A DNA stretch of 64,000 nt from a virus. Shown one piece after another: positions 29,501 through 39,213 of the stretch; position 1 is the first letter of the stretch; the number at the start of each line of letters is the position of its first letter. Position numbers and translations under genes: made by a program. The notes under the pieces were generated by a model that was not told the origin of the DNA, did not search any database, and saw nothing but the letters and a program-made list of their open reading frames with translations. Location: the IMG/VR virus record IMGVR_UViG_3300027793_000052, positions 248,001 through 312,000 of that record; one strand, given 5' to 3'.

Positions 29501-30535
29501 GATGATCCTTGTAATACGGCACAAGTAAATAGTAGTCATGTATTTGTAGATGATAAAGGTAATTTATTATCACAAAATTGTTGTACAAAATACGGTAGTT
29601 GGACTTTTGGTTCTATAAATATAGTTTCTAATGGTACAATTTTAACGGATAGTTTAGGATCTTCATTCGCTAATTCATTGGGTGAAAAATATTATTGTTC
29701 AGCATGTCCTCAAAACATAACAATATATAACGGAACAGAAGTTAGAGACAATTCAACAAATCAAAGTTTAACATCACAATGTTGTGTTGATTATGGTTAT
29801 GAATGGAATGGGACTATATGTGTTGTAAAAACGCCTACAGATGGTGGTGGTACAGGTATTGACACTGGTGGTAATACCACAGCAGGTGAGGCTGAATTAT
29901 GTTTAAAAGATTGTATCATAACTTATGAACCCACAGGAACTAAATGTGAGGATGCTCTGTTACAATTGTTAGAAATGAATAGAATATTAGTTAAGGGTTG
30001 GGGTTGTTTACAAAAAGTATATGAAGAACAAACATATTATCAATTAACTAATAATCCATTATATAGAAATAAGATATACAATTTTAACAACACTACTTTT
30101 AAAACTGTTGATGAGTTAATTGACCTATTGAATAATATGTTACAAACATATTATAATTATTTAGAAGATTATATACCAAACGCTACATTCCCAAATGATA
30201 TTAAAAATAACGGTGCTTTCACTTGTGACATAACAATTATGAATAGTTTCTATAACGACTATACTGTAGCCGGACTTAATGAATTTTGTTCTATAGATGT
30301 GTTTACAAGTTATGCCGGTAATCTACTACCAGTGGATGATCCAATTAATGATGGATGGGATTATGTTGAGGCGATAGATTATTTGTTAGCTTTAAACTCT
30401 TCAGGTAGTTGGGTTGTTTTAAAAAGTAATGAACAAATACCAACAGTACCTTTAACCAACACAAATCAAAACTGTGTAGTACCAACTTATGATGAGTTAA
30501 TTTTACAACCATATTTTCCAATAAGTAACGGATAA
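26591..30535 (+). CDS. Large baseplate/tail protein with gpI-like segment and Cys-rich repeats
   Basis: 1314 residues. Around residues 440-480 the sequence WRRLVINAWWLWKSKGTRK followed by LFNIP resembles the tail protein I (gpI) region of contractile tails. From about residue 690 the protein becomes Cys-rich, with repeated CC...W.G..C units (DCCNKDNLG, NCCKLRGG, NCCTKYGSW, QCCVDYGYEW). A Thr/Gly linker TDGGGTGIDTGGNT precedes the last 200 residues. It probably links baseplate and fibres. The abundance of paired Cys in a cytoplasmically assembled virion is unusual; metal binding or later oxidation is possible. Confidence 0.7.
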   Translation: MSNVKVVPRSLTDAYKRREGDFSPDLVGLQFTSGDAFFTFGNFNVTTNVSPRLSKDFILGGEWSEYYNLENLNLSQSDSITLETNDLNIFLNFDPNNISRYVYFGSFYELIRVTLEQIIQKWKGSIYLNPLSKTNIAVNTVLSFQYDQINGVASFLIPKSVISNPFELIVDDNQDFVDLKPDEIFNLSRDYSKYVIEINGNQFPVVGYTGSTTNYSYIRINTKGNPFTQLSGSTFGSLTYHLKPNNNEVNLFFEELTDFENLILNRMTVPQYTCSFLVPSEVDGFISFSNKNFTWPVSDGYNIDINTNEYSLYVEKILQTAKDFDLYKTDLVSRRFVSESIHEYDTDGGGQEIYGRKVNKLLKIYGREFDEVKKYIDGISFANVVTYDKLDNTADELIKIMAKTLGFDVLLTVGTDNFNLKEITDKPLTTVFSGQSMGLSTKELDVELWRRLVINAWWLWKSKGTRKVIEFFFSLFNIPQCMLSLNEFVYLAENRLNTVEIYEILANLYGGIENVDLTVIPMDDFGFPSKLPTTTDNYFQMDGFWYNGGSESTIGNNPHIGPYDYGKKYFNQYECFIDSTVLQGLRNTTVTVPKTENLFNNYNKGTFSVDTELGLPIPYYGSDYANVLNNNGQVNNATVTSAGLTEPKTIYAPPIEQEGSQTFMGLTFETNSDVCNLCPEIFYGEDGIVYNLNDKKPITDEKCCMGTWLASVPTETTPPIVCPPSKDVLVNQNDRLVKAIINCYSNTSLTLEQKDTCYNQVYTQYGSNPPCAVGMVSGQSIIGIPKDCCNKDNLGFDVYWDGSFCYQKECYVKLQTGLNCSDNLIITSDSIKCQASKLLECVDCDSEFVYQSANLFREQPNKNLGLIDLVNSYTCYWCQPENYITKICDARSFVNGLTQQEINDLYIKIFGPIGEASDSIIKEKVNNALTSSIKNYGCLLISKNGEFIVDNNCCKLRGGNYVNGYCFKPQDDPCNTAQVNSSHVFVDDKGNLLSQNCCTKYGSWTFGSINIVSNGTILTDSLGSSFANSLGEKYYCSACPQNITIYNGTEVRDNSTNQSLTSQCCVDYGYEWNGTICVVKTPTDGGGTGIDTGGNTTAGEAELCLKDCIITYEPTGTKCEDALLQLLEMNRILVKGWGCLQKVYEEQTYYQLTNNPLYRNKIYNFNNTTFKTVDELIDLLNNMLQTYYNYLEDYIPNATFPNDIKNNGAFTCDITIMNSFYNDYTVAGLNEFCSIDVFTSYAGNLLPVDDPINDGWDYVEAIDYLLALNSSGSWVVLKSNEQIPTVPLTNTNQNCVVPTYDELILQPYFPISNG

Positions 30536-30569
30536 AAACGTAAATAAAAATAATTATATATAAAAGATA

Positions 30570-32432
30570 ATGGCTTTAAGACCTATAACTAGTTTAAATA
30601 CCGAAAATCAAATATTAGGATGTTTAAATCCTTTAGCGACTAACTATCGTGAGGTTCAAAACCCTAATGGTATTAATCCTGAAGTTATAATTGTTGAACC
30701 TCATTTTTGGTTTATTGAAGGTACAACAACAAAGGCTAAAATATGGGACACAAACCAAAATAGTTATAAAATTTATAACATAGTAGAAAGTACACCAACA
30801 AGGTGTCAATATGTTAATACGGTTGAAGGGTGTAAAGATCCTTTGGCCTATAACTATAATAGTAAGGCAACAAAAAGTTGTGTTAATTGTTGTACATACG
30901 TTAATCAAAACATCAATGTATCAAACCAAAGAGTTTCTGAAGCACCAGAAATAATACAACCAGCCTGTTCTTTAGTTGGTGTTACAACCAAAAATTATCT
31001 ATCAACACAAATATTGGTGGATAGTAACGGTGTGGATTTAAGTAAAGTTTGTTGTGAAAAACTAGCTAGTGATTATTCCATGACTTGGGTGTACGATACT
31101 AACACAAGTAAATGTTTTATAAACGATGATTTTAAAAATATAGACACTACAACTAATAGTGATTGTTTACCTGTTATATTTTCATTGAATGAAAAACCAA
31201 TGGGTATTACTTGTGAAAGTGAATTAACAATAAATTTATGGTTATATGTGGGTAAACCGAAAAAAGAAGAATGTTATAACAACGGAGACCCAATATCTGC
31301 TAGAATAAAAATAAGTGATGATACTTTAAATAACGCTTTAACACAAATCAACCAATATAATGCAAATGTAAGTGGTTTTGATACTTGGGTAAAATTAGAA
31401 GCCACACTACCACCCACACCAACTACAGTGGAGTTTACTGTTGACATAGAATTTTATGCCGGTTTAAATTGTTGTTGTACTTATGATATTTTTGTTGATA
31501 ATATAGAAGTTTTATGTAATAGTCAAATAATTCAAACTTCGGATAGGTTAAGTGGTAGAGATTGTCCTGGTTTTAAATTAAAAAGAGTAATAGATAATAA
31601 AAAGTCTTGGGTTTATAACCCTGGATTACCTGAAGTTGGTATCTCAGAGTATGATGACATAGAAAGAGAAGATGGATCTTTTGGTTTACTAAATGGTGAG
31701 GGTACTATAAATAGAACGTTTGCACCTAGTTTAGATGCTGAATTACCTTGGAGGTATACAGATTATTGGATACAATCTAGTGTAAAAGAAAAACATAGTA
31801 ATTTAGTTTTAAACACTAAAGAACTTGAATTAACATTTGATATGTGCGCTGACTGCCCAATTAGTGGTACATCATTTACATGTCCTAATGGTTTTACTTT
31901 ATCCGCCGGTACAACTGTTTGTTATAACATGACGGGTACGACTAGTGCAACTTCTATAACTACGGTAACTTATTTAAGTTTATACAATTTAGAAAACTAT
32001 AAAAAACAATTCCAAAGTTTTTGGATACCTTTTATGGAACAGTTTATACCAGCAACAACAATATGGGTCGCTGGTGAAAGATGGTGTAATGAACCTTGTA
32101 CTATTATAAATCCTTGTGATTATGATTTTGAGTTGGTGGAAGCTGAAGTTAGTATAGAAACAACCCCAAGTATCAAAGAACCAACTGGTGGTGTAAGACC
32201 CAAACCTAAAAAGGTACCTAGTTTTTACGAAAATATACAACTAGTATCTACAGACACTACATCATACGCTGAAAGACTTATAAATCCACCTAATATTGTA
32301 CAGATAGAAGATGTCGGTCTTATCAGATTCAAACCTTTATTTAGAACGTTTGATGATTTATCTATTGTAAATAAATTAGAACAGTATAAACAAAGATTTA
32401 CGGCTGTTACTACTAAACAAATTATTGAATAA
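30570..32432 (+). CDS. Cys-rich tail/fibre protein with GC-x-DP-x-A-x-NY motifs
   Basis: 620 residues. The N-terminal region has LGCLNPLATNY and EGCKDPLAYNYNSKA followed by CVNCC, close to a repeat common in secreted Bacteroidota proteins (GCTDPxAxNYxxxA...GSC). A VCCEKLASDYSMTW unit matches the CC...W repeats of the previous gene. The middle is beta-rich with a WIPFMEQF segment, and the C-terminus is charged. It follows the 1314-residue gene after a 34-base gap and is probably part of the same fibre or baseplate assembly. Confidence 0.65.
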   Translation: MALRPITSLNTENQILGCLNPLATNYREVQNPNGINPEVIIVEPHFWFIEGTTTKAKIWDTNQNSYKIYNIVESTPTRCQYVNTVEGCKDPLAYNYNSKATKSCVNCCTYVNQNINVSNQRVSEAPEIIQPACSLVGVTTKNYLSTQILVDSNGVDLSKVCCEKLASDYSMTWVYDTNTSKCFINDDFKNIDTTTNSDCLPVIFSLNEKPMGITCESELTINLWLYVGKPKKEECYNNGDPISARIKISDDTLNNALTQINQYNANVSGFDTWVKLEATLPPTPTTVEFTVDIEFYAGLNCCCTYDIFVDNIEVLCNSQIIQTSDRLSGRDCPGFKLKRVIDNKKSWVYNPGLPEVGISEYDDIEREDGSFGLLNGEGTINRTFAPSLDAELPWRYTDYWIQSSVKEKHSNLVLNTKELELTFDMCADCPISGTSFTCPNGFTLSAGTTVCYNMTGTTSATSITTVTYLSLYNLENYKKQFQSFWIPFMEQFIPATTIWVAGERWCNEPCTIINPCDYDFELVEAEVSIETTPSIKEPTGGVRPKPKKVPSFYENIQLVSTDTTSYAERLINPPNIVQIEDVGLIRFKPLFRTFDDLSIVNKLEQYKQRFTAVTTKQIIE

Positions 32433-32439
32433 TATTGTA

Positions 32440-34053
32440 ATGGGATTTTTATGTTCAGACGAAGAAAGTAAGAAAAAAGTACCGATAAAAGACTTGGCTG
32501 ATGTTATAACATCCCGTGATTTGGGTTTAAATAATGTTTATAACTTAAACCCTAATGTTAATGTTTGTTCTGAGACATTCTTAAGTCCACAATATTATGT
32601 TACAGGAGCAACTAGTAATGTAGCTTTAGGGATGAGTGGAACAACACCAGTATCATTAAGTTTGACAGGTTGCACTACAGGATCAACAGCTGTTTATAAT
32701 TTAAATTACACACCAAATTTCAACATTAAATTTTTTCTAACAGGTAACACAGAATACACAGGTTATACTGGTAGTTTATGTTATAATATTTTTAATCAAA
32801 ATAAATTTAACACGACTAAAAGTAATGATGTACTTACTAGGTCTACATCTATTTTAAGAAATTGTGCACCTTATAAATTTATACCAACAGGATTTACTAT
32901 AACACAAAATTTTGAGGAAGGTAGATTACCTAAAACATGGTCACAATATTTAATAAGACCTTATTATACTTTTGTAAGTAAAACTTGTAATGAAGGTGTT
33001 TTATTTAATACTTGGGATAGTACAACACAAGAAAATACATTCTCTAAAGGTGATTATTATTTTGTAACAGTTGTGGATCCACCAACTCCAATATTAGCAC
33101 CACCAGAAGATGAACCAATACCACAATACAATTTTGTACAAGATTTATTATTAAAAAATGGTGTCTCAGGACCACAAGGACCACAGGCTATAAATGGTAC
33201 TTTAAATTATTTTATTTTGAGGTGGAGACCAATAGACACCAGTTCAGTTATGGTATTTGTTAATGGTGTTAAATTAACAAACGGTTATGACTATACACTT
33301 ATTAGTAGAGGTTTTACATTACCACCAATAGTGGTTTTTAATTTTTCACTAAACAGTACTGATTGGGTTGTGGCTAATTATATGGCTGGTACCACTGACG
33401 CAACACTTAATGTAGACTTTAGTAAATATTTTGTCAATACACTGGTAGTACAAAATATAACAGTGGATACTAATCCAGGTTATGTTGTCACGTTAAACAA
33501 TAACACAATAACTGGTAAACAAGAATTTTATTGTTCACAACCAATATCTAAAGATGATGCAATAATAGTATTTGTTAACGGTGTCGAATTAGTTCAAAAT
33601 CAACAATTTTTCTTAAGTACGTCACAAGATAACAGAATTATATTTAATAATTTAGCACCTATTGTTTTAGGTGATGTTATTTCCATTTTTGCAGTTTCAC
33701 CTAATTTTATATTTGGAGGCAATAATTACGGCAGTTTAGATAAAAATGAATTTAGTGTACAATGGGGATCAGTACCAGAGTTACCCGAAAATGTCAGTGG
33801 TAAATTTATAGTTCAGATATTTGATGATAATGACATAACAAATACCGTTTTATATCAACAACAGACAAATTTTGTTGAGGGTTTAACGAATTATGTTTTA
33901 ACGTTTAATAGTTTAGCTGTTAATATATATTATAGATTTAGGGTTACATTTGAAACTACGTACACAACATATTTAAATAATCAAATTACCACATGTTCAT
34001 ATGCTGAAGGTTATTTTGATACGGTAAATGAATATATTAACAATACATATTAA
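32440..34053 (+). CDS. Tail fibre-like protein with duplicated FVNGV domains
   Basis: I place the start at ATG 32440; an upstream TTG at 32425 would overlap the previous stop. The 537-residue protein has a collagen-like hinge GVSGPQGPQAING near residue 245. Two copies of a beta domain follow, marked VMVFVNGVKL and IIVFVNGVEL, each ending in a GD-type strand. The last 110 residues resemble a fibronectin-type III fold. FVNGV domains are common in T4-like fibres. It is coupled to the next gene by TAATG. Confidence 0.65.
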   Translation: MGFLCSDEESKKKVPIKDLADVITSRDLGLNNVYNLNPNVNVCSETFLSPQYYVTGATSNVALGMSGTTPVSLSLTGCTTGSTAVYNLNYTPNFNIKFFLTGNTEYTGYTGSLCYNIFNQNKFNTTKSNDVLTRSTSILRNCAPYKFIPTGFTITQNFEEGRLPKTWSQYLIRPYYTFVSKTCNEGVLFNTWDSTTQENTFSKGDYYFVTVVDPPTPILAPPEDEPIPQYNFVQDLLLKNGVSGPQGPQAINGTLNYFILRWRPIDTSSVMVFVNGVKLTNGYDYTLISRGFTLPPIVVFNFSLNSTDWVVANYMAGTTDATLNVDFSKYFVNTLVVQNITVDTNPGYVVTLNNNTITGKQEFYCSQPISKDDAIIVFVNGVELVQNQQFFLSTSQDNRIIFNNLAPIVLGDVISIFAVSPNFIFGGNNYGSLDKNEFSVQWGSVPELPENVSGKFIVQIFDDNDITNTVLYQQQTNFVEGLTNYVLTFNSLAVNIYYRFRVTFETTYTTYLNNQITTCSYAEGYFDTVNEYINNTY

Positions 34054-37000
34054 TGGCTAACGAATCAATAAGGATAAGAACAACACCTGGTGATAATAAA
34101 AACATCAGGTTCAAACTTGATCAAGAGTTTGATTTTTTAGAAATTTTAAGTCTTAAGATAACACAAGAAGACCTATATCAACCATTTTGCGCTGATTACG
34201 GTGTTGTAGTTGGTCGTGTAATTGCGAACAAAGGTTTTGGGGTACCTAACGCTAAAGTATCAATATTTGTACCCATAACAGATGAAGATGAAAAAAATCT
34301 TTTAATTAAAAATTTCTACCCATTTAAAACACCCTACCAAAAAAACAGTGATGGTATTAGATATAATTTACTATTATCCAAACCAACTTGTAGTTTAAAT
34401 GTGGGTGTAGGTACGTTTCCAAATAAAGAGGATATGTTAGATAATGATACCGTGTTAGAAGTTTTTGACAAGTATTATAAATATACAACTAAAACTAATG
34501 ACGCTGGTGATTATATGATTTTTGGCGTACCTGTAGGACAACACACGGTTCATATGGATGTTGATTTATCAGATATCGGTGCGGTAAGTATTAGACCTTA
34601 TGATATGATATCTGAAGGTTTTCCTGAAAAATTATTTAAATCTAAAACAGAGTTTAAAACATCAACCAATTTAGATTCTTTACCACAAATAAAGGTTGGT
34701 GATAAAGGTATAGAGGTTATACCTTTTTGGGGTGATCCTGACACTTGTGAGTTTGGTATAACTAGGGTTGATTTTGATACAAACGTACAAATAAATAGTA
34801 CAGCATTATTTTTTGGTTCTATATTTACCGATTCGGGTAAGATGTCACTTAACCTAGGTTGTAACCCAAAAAATGATCAGGGTGAACAAGATAATTTTAA
34901 AACTGGTGCTGGTATCATAAGAATGATTAGGGCTAAGCAATATGATATATCAGAGTGGGTTAATAACGATAAAATAGTACCAATAGAATTAGAAAATTTT
35001 GATATTGACGGTGGTGAGTTAATAGACGATGATGGTGTGTTTGCTTTTACATTACCAATGAATATTGGACATGTTATAACAGACGAGTTTGGTAATTTAG
35101 TACCCTCAAACAATCCTTCTATTGGTGTTGCTACTAAAGGTATGTACAGGTTTAAAATGAATTTTATTGAACCGAATGAAAACCCTAAAATTAGAACTGC
35201 TCACATGTTGTTCCCTAGTTTTGGTAGGGATTTTGACGGTACTTTAGGTGGTGTAAATGGTGCCGGAATACTTGGTGGTACAGAAGATCAAAGATTTAAT
35301 ACAAATATAACAACTTATAAAGATATTGATAAAGATTTTCATTTATTTGAGTTTAAACAATTATATACGATAGCTCATTATATTAAAAAATATAAAAAAG
35401 GTATTAACAGGTTTAGTTTTTTAGGTATAAAAAATACAGACGTATCAACACAAACAAACCCATTTCCTTTCACCAATGCTATATGGAAATTTAACCTGAT
35501 GTATTATATCAACGCACTTTTTATTGATATAACATCTTTTATCTTAAAATTTTTGACCATATTGACTAGTATTTGTTTTGGTTTTTGTTTAAACCTTGTT
35601 GTAAAAATACCGGCAGAATTAATTTCTTTTACTGTCCCCGTTATAGATGTAACAATAAAAATACCAAAAAACGATATTATTTTATTTAAATTTGGTATTT
35701 GTATATCTATATGCCCCTTTAAGTGGATTACAAACTTATTACCACAATTACCTAGTGGTGGTAGAGGTTTTACTTTAAATTGTGAAACAGTACCAAGTGG
35801 TGAAATAGAAATAGATTTACAAAGTTGTTCTGCAGATGCTTGTTGCGGTCAACAAACTGAAGTTTTTAAATTTGAAGGTGGTGTAGGAAAATGTCCTGCA
35901 GGATCAAACTGTTATCAAAGTTGTCTTAATAACGAAACATTTATTGACGGTTGTTTTAAACCTGACAATATATCATCTTTACCCTGTATTAATGATATTG
36001 AGACTTGGAAATGTTGTGCTAAGGTAAGTTTAGCTGAAGATTTAAATTTAATTAGGAGAGTGTTTTTTGATGCTTGGGTGTTGGGTACGGCCTATTTATT
36101 TCAATTTAAGTATAAAAGAAAAGTTAATAAAAAAACCGGTAAAGTTAAAAAAGAAAAGTTTTGTGGACCTGGTTCTGATACAACAAGGGGTGATAACTAT
36201 AAAAAAAATAAATGTTGTTTAGACTCTGGTAATGGTAATGATTGTGATAGATGTTTATTGAGAGGTCCTGGCCAAACTAAATCTAGATCGTATTTCGGTA
36301 TACAAGATTACCATGAAAAATTCCATAACGCAACACCAACTGGAGCAGATGATATAGAGGATATTATTTATTGTAACGCTTTGATGCCTACAAAAATTGT
36401 TTCATTAGGCCGTGTAGAAATGTGTGAAGATAATTTAACACAAATAGAAAATTCTATAAATGCTTCAAGAGCTATATCTAAATATACACAAGGACATGAC
36501 TTTTTTACTGGTACTTATAATGAAAGTGGTTGGGATTTAGGTTATTGGGTGGATTATTTAAAAGAAACTTCATATGAAGATCCTAGAGAAGTTATTGATT
36601 ATTTGGCCAGTAAAAGAAATTGTAATTTAGATCCTATGTTTTATGGAGGTATTGGTTGTCATGAAAGGGAAATGCAAGACCAAGAATTTTTTCTTATGAA
36701 AGAAATTTCCAAAATATACACTGATATAATAACAGCACCCAAACCTGTTGGATCTGATTTTACAGACGTTTTTGAACCCGCAGGTGGTTTTGTAAATCCT
36801 TTAGCTAATTTACCGGCTATAGACATATCGACAAGTGGTGGTACTGCTGGTGATTCTGGGTTTGAAGTTGATTTGGAAGTTGGTAACAGATTTAGTCCTT
36901 GCGGTTCCAACGGTAACTGTAATCCTGGTTCTAATTGGACTACTACATGGTTAGACCCTAATGACGATTCTGCTAATAATTTTTTAGGTTTTGATAGCAT

Positions 37001-37124
37001 AACTCAACCAATCCAAAGAAATAATATAAACACTAGATCTAATATACCTTATTATTATTTTGGTATAAACCCAGGTAAGACGGCAATAAATAAATTAAGA
37101 AAAGATTTCTTTGTTAAAAGATAG
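34053..37124 (+). CDS. Large structural protein with carboxypeptidase-regulatory-like domain and hydrophobic segments
   Basis: 1023 residues. Residues about 45-175 read like a carboxypeptidase regulatory-like beta-sandwich: VVVGRVIANKGFGVPNAKVS, then TNDAGDYMIFGVPVGQHTV. Around residues 485-535 there are strongly hydrophobic stretches (ITSFILKFLTILTSICFGF and a following IPAELISFTVPVIDV). A Cys-rich part follows (CCGQQ, CC, CLLRG). The hydrophobic core may insert into a membrane during infection or be buried in a trimer. No known family; virion function is inferred from the operon. Confidence 0.65.
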   Translation: MANESIRIRTTPGDNKNIRFKLDQEFDFLEILSLKITQEDLYQPFCADYGVVVGRVIANKGFGVPNAKVSIFVPITDEDEKNLLIKNFYPFKTPYQKNSDGIRYNLLLSKPTCSLNVGVGTFPNKEDMLDNDTVLEVFDKYYKYTTKTNDAGDYMIFGVPVGQHTVHMDVDLSDIGAVSIRPYDMISEGFPEKLFKSKTEFKTSTNLDSLPQIKVGDKGIEVIPFWGDPDTCEFGITRVDFDTNVQINSTALFFGSIFTDSGKMSLNLGCNPKNDQGEQDNFKTGAGIIRMIRAKQYDISEWVNNDKIVPIELENFDIDGGELIDDDGVFAFTLPMNIGHVITDEFGNLVPSNNPSIGVATKGMYRFKMNFIEPNENPKIRTAHMLFPSFGRDFDGTLGGVNGAGILGGTEDQRFNTNITTYKDIDKDFHLFEFKQLYTIAHYIKKYKKGINRFSFLGIKNTDVSTQTNPFPFTNAIWKFNLMYYINALFIDITSFILKFLTILTSICFGFCLNLVVKIPAELISFTVPVIDVTIKIPKNDIILFKFGICISICPFKWITNLLPQLPSGGRGFTLNCETVPSGEIEIDLQSCSADACCGQQTEVFKFEGGVGKCPAGSNCYQSCLNNETFIDGCFKPDNISSLPCINDIETWKCCAKVSLAEDLNLIRRVFFDAWVLGTAYLFQFKYKRKVNKKTGKVKKEKFCGPGSDTTRGDNYKKNKCCLDSGNGNDCDRCLLRGPGQTKSRSYFGIQDYHEKFHNATPTGADDIEDIIYCNALMPTKIVSLGRVEMCEDNLTQIENSINASRAISKYTQGHDFFTGTYNESGWDLGYWVDYLKETSYEDPREVIDYLASKRNCNLDPMFYGGIGCHEREMQDQEFFLMKEISKIYTDIITAPKPVGSDFTDVFEPAGGFVNPLANLPAIDISTSGGTAGDSGFEVDLEVGNRFSPCGSNGNCNPGSNWTTTWLDPNDDSANNFLGFDSITQPIQRNNINTRSNIPYYYFGINPGKTAINKLRKDFFVKR

Positions 37125-37143
37125 TAAAAAGATAATATAACGA

Positions 37144-37151
37144 TATTTATA
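37144..37151 (+). promoter_or_regulatory. TATTTATA motif inside the structural region
   Basis: GATATTTATAAAATA lies 13 bases before a GTG start and 20 bases after the previous stop. It would give the fibre genes 37.2-42.0 kb their own transcript. Confidence 0.55.
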
Positions 37152-37164
37152 AAATAAAGTAAAA

Positions 37165-39213
37165 GTGAGTTACATTGACAAAAATTCAAATATAGTTGTT
37201 TCGGCAAGGATGACCAACGAAGGAAGAAGATTACTTTCATTAGGTCTTTTAACTTTTGACACTTTTAGATTAGGTGATTCAAACATTGATTATTCAACAT
37301 TAGGTTCTTCTTATGATATTACATTAGAAAATATAATTAGAGCTAAGGCTGAAAATCCTGATTTAAAAACGCCATTATTACCTACAGCGACAGCAACAGA
37401 CACTTATGTCACAATACCAACACTAAATCCGGTTATTTTAGAACAATTAATAACAGCACCTAAAGTTGGTTTCTTTGATTATGGTACTGGTGGTACAATA
37501 ACTTATACGGCTTACACAGATACAGTTTGTCATATACTACAGTCTGATACTATTATACCTTTAGCCGGCTTAACTGGTGGAACTTCTATACCTATTAGAC
37601 AATCAGGTTCTTACGGTTCAAACACTTATGAACCTAAAATTGGTGATTTAATGATGGTTAAAATGAGTAACGATGAGTTAGCCTTGACACAAACACCTAC
37701 AGTAGTTGATTTAAACGTACCAGTACCATACCTATGGTTTCAAGTACAAGCGGTACAAAGTGGTTCTTTAACTGGTGATGACTTACAAATACAAATAGAT
37801 AGAAATTTCGCTAGTTTCCCTTCTTATGGTGGAGCCAATGAAGCACAAGTTATATTTTATCCATTGGGTACTGGTGGTACACAAAACTCATTATTTAGTG
37901 ATGGTGGTTTCTTCAGTGGTGGTTGTGTTTGGAATATGAACAATGTTTGGTCATACCCAATACCAGGTGTTGATGACAGCACACACGAAACTTTTAATAA
38001 ATACGGTTCTGAAACTTATATTGGTAGTAAAGAATATTTTGGATATACGTCAGAGATAGGTTTATTATATACAGCAAATACGGCTTGTAATTTAATACCA
38101 TCAATTAGTATTATACATTACACCAATAAAGAAACATGTGATAATCAGAGTGAACAGAAATACGGTCAGAAATTTTATGTTGATACAACAACACAAGACA
38201 CACCTGAATTGATATTACCTACATTAATGTGGCATAAAGACTATAGTGGTAACACAATAGGTCATACTTTTATGACAACAGGTGACACTAAATTTGTTAC
38301 CTTATCTGGTGTTAATACAACAGTTTATTATCATGATTTGGTAGATAAGTATGGTAATGCTGTTGGTAGAACTTATCCTGAGTTACACATGTTTACAATC
38401 GACAATCAAGAATTGGTTGCAGCAATGTCTTACAAATCAAACAGAAATTGGACTTTACCTACAATAATAACAACATTAGGATCAACAGTTGATGGTGTTA
38501 TAGACGGTACTGAAACACTTTATGTAACTTATATGTTGGAAAGTACTTCAGGTTATACAAGTGGCTTACACTGTCAAAATACTGTTTGTGTTAATTTTGA
38601 TACACAAGATTGTAAATGTAACCCAATTGATGCTAAAACAGTAGAGTTAACATTACCTAATGAATTTCCATTTATGAAAGTTAGTGGTGGAACAGGGTGG
38701 TACGCTGATAGATTTTATGCTTTAGTACAAAAACAAACTATTGGTACTTACCCTGATCCGACAGCTTGGGTTATGATAGATTTTACATCAGATATTGTTG
38801 GTCATACAGTTGGACAAAGGATTAATCCGGCAAACTTAGCAAATTCAACGTTTGAAGTTACGGCCACTAATTACGCTTCAGCAACACCTTATGATTTAAA
38901 TGATTACATAAAAATACCTGGGATAGCTGAAACAGAATATTTACAATTTGGTGATGAAAGATTTTTGTATGGTAACATTGAGTCAACAGGGGTAACAAAC
39001 AAATACAGAACAAAATTTGTATTTACTGTACCACCTACACAATTTAATTGGTCAACAAACCCTACATGGTCAAATTCAAACCAATATACACATATAAATG
39101 AGGTTTGTGTTTATGACGTTAATAAAACATTGGTGGCAATAGGTAAAATGAATTTACCGATTGAAAAGGTACCTAACGCTACTATAATAATAGAAATTGC
39201 ATTTGATTTATAA
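37165..39213 (+). CDS. Tail fibre-like protein, GTG start, 682 aa
   Basis: Starts at GTG 37165 just after a TATTTATA motif. The N-terminus ARMTNEGRRLLSLGLLTFDTFRLGDSNIDYS shares the pattern T..G...L...G.....y.lgD...nY with the two genes that follow, so the three are paralogous at their N-terminal module. The C-terminal module EVCVYDVNKTLVAIGKMNLPIEK recurs in the 387-residue protein at 40803. The middle is a long beta-rich region with few charges. I infer a fibre or spike attached through the N-terminal module. Confidence 0.65.
   Translation: MSYIDKNSNIVVSARMTNEGRRLLSLGLLTFDTFRLGDSNIDYSTLGSSYDITLENIIRAKAENPDLKTPLLPTATATDTYVTIPTLNPVILEQLITAPKVGFFDYGTGGTITYTAYTDTVCHILQSDTIIPLAGLTGGTSIPIRQSGSYGSNTYEPKIGDLMMVKMSNDELALTQTPTVVDLNVPVPYLWFQVQAVQSGSLTGDDLQIQIDRNFASFPSYGGANEAQVIFYPLGTGGTQNSLFSDGGFFSGGCVWNMNNVWSYPIPGVDDSTHETFNKYGSETYIGSKEYFGYTSEIGLLYTANTACNLIPSISIIHYTNKETCDNQSEQKYGQKFYVDTTTQDTPELILPTLMWHKDYSGNTIGHTFMTTGDTKFVTLSGVNTTVYYHDLVDKYGNAVGRTYPELHMFTIDNQELVAAMSYKSNRNWTLPTIITTLGSTVDGVIDGTETLYVTYMLESTSGYTSGLHCQNTVCVNFDTQDCKCNPIDAKTVELTLPNEFPFMKVSGGTGWYADRFYALVQKQTIGTYPDPTAWVMIDFTSDIVGHTVGQRINPANLANSTFEVTATNYASATPYDLNDYIKIPGIAETEYLQFGDERFLYGNIESTGVTNKYRTKFVFTVPPTQFNWSTNPTWSNSNQYTHINEVCVYDVNKTLVAIGKMNLPIEKVPNATIIIEIAFDL

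Noticed and set aside
32425-34053. TTG start overlapping the previous stop for the fibre-like gene
   Set aside because: ATG 32440 gives a clean 7-base gap and a good N-terminus.
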